From positions 55,293-119,292 of the forward strand of contig JAPPBN010000051.1 of NCBI GenBank assembly GCA_026705025.1: a DNA stretch of 64,000 bases. The letters run 5' to 3'. Below are positions 59,659 to 64,000 of this stretch, piece by piece. The DNA comes from Bin125 sp026705025. GTDB taxonomy: Bacteria > Chloroflexota > Dehalococcoidia > Bin125. The first letter of the stretch is position 1, and each line of letters begins with the position of its first letter. Below the pieces are notes generated by a model. That model was not told where the DNA came from, did not search any database, and saw nothing but the letters and a program-made list of their open reading frames with translations. Position numbers and translations under genes: made by a program.

Positions 59659-61518
59659 TTAGTCCTTGCCCAGTTGCAGGACGGCCAGGAACGCTTCCTG
59701 AGGGATTTCGACGTTGCCGACCCGCTTGAGCCGCCTCTTGCCTTCAGCCTGACGAGCGAGAAGTTTGCGCTTTCTCGTGATGTCGCCGCCGTAGCACTTG
59801 GCGGTCACGTTCTTGCGCATCGCGCGGACCGTTTCCCTCGCAATGATCCGGCCGCCAACCGCCGCCTGAATCGGCACGTCGAAGAGCTGGCGGGGAATCA
59901 GGCGGCGCAATCGGTCGGCCAGCTCGCGGCCCTGGACCGCTGCGGCGTCGGAATGGACGATCGCCGACAGCGCATCGACCGGCTCGCCGTTGATCAACAG
60001 ATCGAGCTTGACCAGCTTGGCCGGTCGGTAGCCGATCAGGGAGTAGTCGAGACTGGCGTAACCGCGAGTTCGCGACTTCAGTTCGTCATAGAAGTCGGTC
60101 AGGATTTCGGAGAGCGGTAGCTCGTACTCCAACAGGACTCGGATCTCGCTGGTCGTCTGGACCGCACCGTTGGCTTCGCCTGCGCCATTGCCGGCGCTGG
60201 TGCGCTGCAGGTACTCCATGTGATCGAAGACGCCGCGCCGACTGGTGACGGTCTCCATCACCGGGCCGACATACTCGTGCGGCGCGATGACCGAGATTCG
60301 CACCCACGGTTCGCGGATCTCTGAGACGTGATTGGGCGCCGGCAGTTCGGACGGGTTTTCGATCAGGCGGACCTGCCCGTCGACCCCCTCGACTTCGTAC
60401 TCAACCGACGGCGCGGTGAAGACCAGTTCCAATCCGTACTCACGCTCGAGCCGTTCCTGCACGATCTCCATATGCAGCAGCCCCAGGAACCCCATCCGGT
60501 AGCCGAATCCAAGCGCTGCCGACGACTCCGGCTGATACTGGATTGCGCTGTCGGACAGTCGCAGTTTGTCCAGTGCATCGGTGAGTTCCTGATAGTCGGC
60601 GGAGTTGGCCGGATAAAGGCCGGCGAAGACCATGGCCTTCGGTTCGCGATAGCCGGGCAGAGCCTCGGGTTGATGCCGGCCACCCACTGTCATGGTGTCG
60701 CCGACGCGAACGTCTGCGACGTCCTTGAGGCCGGTGGCGACATAGCCGACGTCGCCTGCCGATAGCGATTCCAGTCGCCGCAGCTCAGGCGAGAAGCTCC
60801 CGACCTCCATGGCCTCGAAGCGCCGGTTGGTCGCAGCCAGCCTGAGCGGCGTCTGCCCCTTGACATCACCGTCAACCACACGAACGTGCGCGATCACGCC
60901 CTTGTAGGAGTCGTACTCGGAGTCGAAGATCAGAGCACGCAGAGGATCGAGAGGAGCGCCGTCCGGCGGCGGGATGCGATCGACGATCGCGTCGAGAAGC
61001 GTCTCGATGCCCTGGCCTGTTTTGGCCGAGACGTAGAGGATCTCGTCCCTCGAAAAGCCGATCACGTCAACCAGTTCGGCGCCGATCGCCTCGGGTTGGG
61101 CAACGTCCAGGTCGATCTTGTTGACCACGGGAATCAGCGTCAGATCCTGCTCCATCGCCAGGTACACGTTGGCCAGGGTCTGGGCCTGAATCCCTTCAAC
61201 CGCGTCGACGATGAGCAGAGCGCCCTCGGCCGCTGCGAGGCTGCGCGAGACCTCATAGGAGAAGTCAACATGTCCGGGAGTATCGATCAGATGGAGCCGA
61301 TACTCCGCGCCCGATTGCGGGCGATAGTCCATCCGTACGGCGCGGGCTTTGATCGTGATGCCCTTCTCGCGCTCGAGATCCATGGAATCGAGGAGCTGAT
61401 CGGACATGTCGCGTCTGTCGACCGTGGCGGTCGCCTCGATCAGGCGATCGGACAGCGTCGATTTGCCGTGGTCGATATGGGCGACGATGCAGAAGTTGCG
61501 AATGCGCGAAGCGTCCAT
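59659..61518 (-). CDS. lepA: Elongation factor 4 (LepA)
   Basis: LepA is a ribosome-associated GTPase that can move tRNAs backwards. The ATG at 61518 gives 619 residues. Motifs are CIVAHIDHGKSTLSDRLIE (G1), DTPGHVDFSYEVSRSL (G3), NKIDLDVA (G4), and the C-terminal LepA domain with RGYASLDYSLIGYRPAKLVK and KNVTAKCYGGDITRKRKLL. Length is normal (about 600). It lies downstream of the oppF gene, and a strong hairpin (61567-61596) separates the two. Gene converges with the preceding unknown gene. Confidence 0.96.
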   Translation of the reverse strand: MDASRIRNFCIVAHIDHGKSTLSDRLIEATATVDRRDMSDQLLDSMDLEREKGITIKARAVRMDYRPQSGAEYRLHLIDTPGHVDFSYEVSRSLAAAEGALLIVDAVEGIQAQTLANVYLAMEQDLTLIPVVNKIDLDVAQPEAIGAELVDVIGFSRDEILYVSAKTGQGIETLLDAIVDRIPPPDGAPLDPLRALIFDSEYDSYKGVIAHVRVVDGDVKGQTPLRLAATNRRFEAMEVGSFSPELRRLESLSAGDVGYVATGLKDVADVRVGDTMTVGGRHQPEALPGYREPKAMVFAGLYPANSADYQELTDALDKLRLSDSAIQYQPESSAALGFGYRMGFLGLLHMEIVQERLEREYGLELVFTAPSVEYEVEGVDGQVRLIENPSELPAPNHVSEIREPWVRISVIAPHEYVGPVMETVTSRRGVFDHMEYLQRTSAGNGAGEANGAVQTTSEIRVLLEYELPLSEILTDFYDELKSRTRGYASLDYSLIGYRPAKLVKLDLLINGEPVDALSAIVHSDAAAVQGRELADRLRRLIPRQLFDVPIQAAVGGRIIARETVRAMRKNVTAKCYGGDITRKRKLLARQAEGKRRLKRVGNVEIPQEAFLAVLQLGKD

Positions 61519-61566
61519 GTGGGCTGATCGTAACAGTCGAGCGGAAGCACTCCGGACTCCGGAAAT

Positions 61567-61596
61567 GCAGAACGGGGCCAAATGGCCCCGTTCTGC
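61567..61596. terminator. Perfect 13-bp hairpin between oppF and lepA
   Basis: GCAGAACGGGGCC and GGCCCCGTTCTGC arms around AAAT form a perfect GC-rich stem-loop 22 bases after the oppF stop on the minus strand. Only a short T tract (ATTT) follows, so it may be a factor-independent terminator of moderate strength or an RNA-stabilising structure. Confidence 0.75.
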
Positions 61597-61617
61597 GTGG
61601 CTCTCTGATGAGCGTGA

Positions 61618-62824
61618 TTAGACGCGGTGGCAGCGCACGAAGTGGTCTTCCACGATTTCACGCCACTCCGGGTCTTCCTCGCGGCAGATGTCGATCGCGA
61701 TGGGACAACGCGTGTGGAAGTTGCAGCCCGGCGGCGGCGCGATCGGGTTGGGCACGTCACCGGTCAGGATCAACCGTTCACGTCGCCGCTCCAGCGCCGG
61801 GTCGGGAATCGGCACAGCGGAGATCAACGCCTGCGTATAGGGGTGCAAGGGGTTCTCGTAGAGGCGGTCAGATTGGGCCAGCTCCACGATCTTGCCCAGG
61901 TACATCACCGCGATGCGGTGCGAGATGTGCCGCACCACCGAGAGGTCGTGGGCGATGAACAGGTAGGTCAGACCGAAGTCCGCCTGCAAGTCCTCGAGCA
62001 GGTTGATGATCTGCGCCTGAATCGACACGTCCAGGGCCGAGACCGGCTCATCGCAGACGATGAACGCCGGCTCGACCGCGAGCGCTCGGGCGATGCCGAT
62101 GCGCTGACGCTGGCCACCGGAGAACTCGTGCGGGTAGCGGCTGGCGAAGTACGGGTTCAAACCGACCGTTTCGAGCAACTCTCGCACGCGCTCCTTGCGG
62201 CGGCCCCGCTGCAGACCGTGAATCACCATGGGCTCGGAGACGATGCTGCCAACGCTCATGCGCGGGTTCAGCGACGCATAGGGGTCCTGGAAAATCATCT
62301 GCATCTGGCGCCGGTAGGCGCGCAGGTTACGGCCGGCGAGCGTCGTCAGATCAACCGGGCCACCGTCACCAAGCGCGGGCGCGGCCTCTTCGACGCCGTT
62401 CTCGTCCGCCCCAATGTGCGAGGTGTACTGCGGCTCCGACATGAAGACCTGACCGGCGGTCGGGCGATACAACTGAAGGATCGCGCGACCGGTGGTGGAC
62501 TTGCCACAACCGGACTCACCCACCAGACCCAGGGTCTCGCCTTCGCGAACGGCGAAGGAGATGCCGTCCACGGCCTTGATGTCGGCCACCTTGCGCTTGA
62601 GCAGGAGACCGGCCGTGACCGGGAAGTACATCTTGAGGTCTGTCACCTCGAGCAGCGTGTTGTCGTGCGGTTCTGTGCGCCCGCCACCGGCAAACTCTGC
62701 GACGGCGGCGGCGGCCTGGCCGACCGATGCGGCCGCGGCGGCGCGCATCTGCTCGGGCGTCATCGTCCCGGCGGCAGCCTCGTCGGTTGACTGCGTTTCC
62801 TCGACGACTTCTGGTTGTTCGTTC

Positions 62825-62832
<8 letters not shown>
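61618..62832 (-). CDS. Oligopeptide/dipeptide ABC transporter ATP-binding protein (OppF/DppF-like)
   Basis: A 404-residue ATPase of a peptide-type importer. Walker A GLVGESGCGKSTTGRAIL, Q-loop MIFQDPYASLNPRM, signature FSGGQRQRIGIARAL, Walker B FIVCDEPVSALDVSIQ and an oligopeptide-type C-terminus (PGCNFHTRCPIAIDIC, cluster-like Cys residues) are all present. Unusual are a ~60-residue N-terminal extension rich in Ala/Glu (AEFAGGGRTEPHDN) and a ~30-residue acidic insertion between Walker A and the Q-loop (HIGADENGVEEAAPALGDGG). It overlaps the OppD gene upstream by eight bases. Substrate-binding and permease genes lie outside the window. Confidence 0.92.
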
Positions 62833-63871
<1,039 letters not shown>

Positions 63872-63946
63872 AAGAACACTCCTTCAGCGACGCCTGTGGT
63901 TCCAATGTTCGCAACACGACCGACCGGTAGGCGGTCGGGCGAGCGT

Positions 63947-64000
63947 TGGTGGGGAAGAGGAGACTCGAACTCCTACGCCTTGCGGCACATGATCCTAAAT
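63947..64000 (-). tRNA. tRNA-Leu (anticodon UAG), 3' portion cut by window end
   Basis: On the minus strand the segment carries anticodon-loop bases TTTAGGA with UAG at 63997-63995. A class II variable arm follows (GCC, GCAA, GGC), then the T arm (AGGAG, TTCGAGT, CTCCT), acceptor strand CTTCCCC, discriminator A and an encoded CCA end. The 5' half lies past the window end. A long variable arm with UAG gives leucine. Confidence 0.93.

Noticed and set aside
61627..62790. 387-codon plus-strand frame opposite the ABC ATPase
   Set aside because: It mirrors the ATPase gene, which has all its motifs on the minus strand.

Overview
The window is a GC-rich bacterial chromosome segment packed with short, tightly spaced operons. 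It has no rRNA, CRISPR array, integrase or recognisable insertion sequence. Several features suggest a heterotrophic member of the Chloroflexota, perhaps near the Dehalococcoidia/SAR202 lineages. These are a B12-dependent ribonucleotide reductase, coenzyme F420 genes (cofD, cofC), an rnc-smc-ftsY block, membrane-anchored proteins with low-complexity linkers, and a UGSC-type selenoprotein. This placement is inference from gene content; there is no 16S gene in the window.

Layout. 1-8.2 kb: the 3' end of nrdJ, three tandem zinc-ribbon/RDD membrane proteins, a PHP phosphoesterase, cofD-cofC, an acyl-CoA dehydrogenase and a small HTH protein bracketed by two repeat copies. 8.5-15.2 kb: a minus-strand cluster that is the most interesting part. 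It holds a thioredoxin-domain fusion protein, a selenoprotein gene read through an in-frame TGA (motif Sec-Gly-Ser-Cys), two stand-alone paralogues of the fusion's C-terminal domain, a methyltransferase and an MFS exporter. The last three junctions are overlapping or nearly so. 15.3-25.1 kb: a thioredoxin-TPR protein, a divergent dihydropteroate synthase homologue, the full pyruvate dehydrogenase complex (aceE, E2, E3), and on the other strand lipB-lipA, which make its lipoyl cofactor. 25.2-41.8 kb: a mixed region with a LysM membrane protein, an alpha-oxoamine synthase next to an NAD-dependent epimerase, a DUF4015-type glycoside hydrolase, malic enzyme, a diiron ferritin-like protein with a Nudix hydrolase, paired cupins, HAD enzymes, dinB and small unknown proteins.

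41.8-54.4 kb: YceI, ftsY, an esterase, smc, rnc, then (plus strand) a CCA-adding enzyme with two small genes, and (minus strand) a flavin-type oxidase, a GNAT acetyltransferase and a DinG-like helicase with an exonuclease domain. 54.8-64 kb: a second PHP protein, a membrane protein-ispE-rsmA operon, the SRP RNA gene ffs (recognised from its conserved tetraloop and asymmetric-loop region), an unknown protein with a probable nuclease-fold C-terminus, lepA, two oligopeptide-type ABC ATPases, and the 3' half of a tRNA-Leu(UAG) cut by the window end.

Functionally the window combines central metabolism (pyruvate to acetyl-CoA with de novo lipoylation, malate to pyruvate), protein targeting (ffs RNA and FtsY), chromosome maintenance (SMC, DinB, DinG) and an uncharacterised selenium-dependent redox cluster. 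The selenoprotein's motif Sec-Gly-Ser-Cys-Thr-Thr-Cys matches the UxxCxxC pattern known from glycine/proline reductase selenoproteins. With the thioredoxin-fused partner it suggests a reductase-like system whose substrate is unknown.
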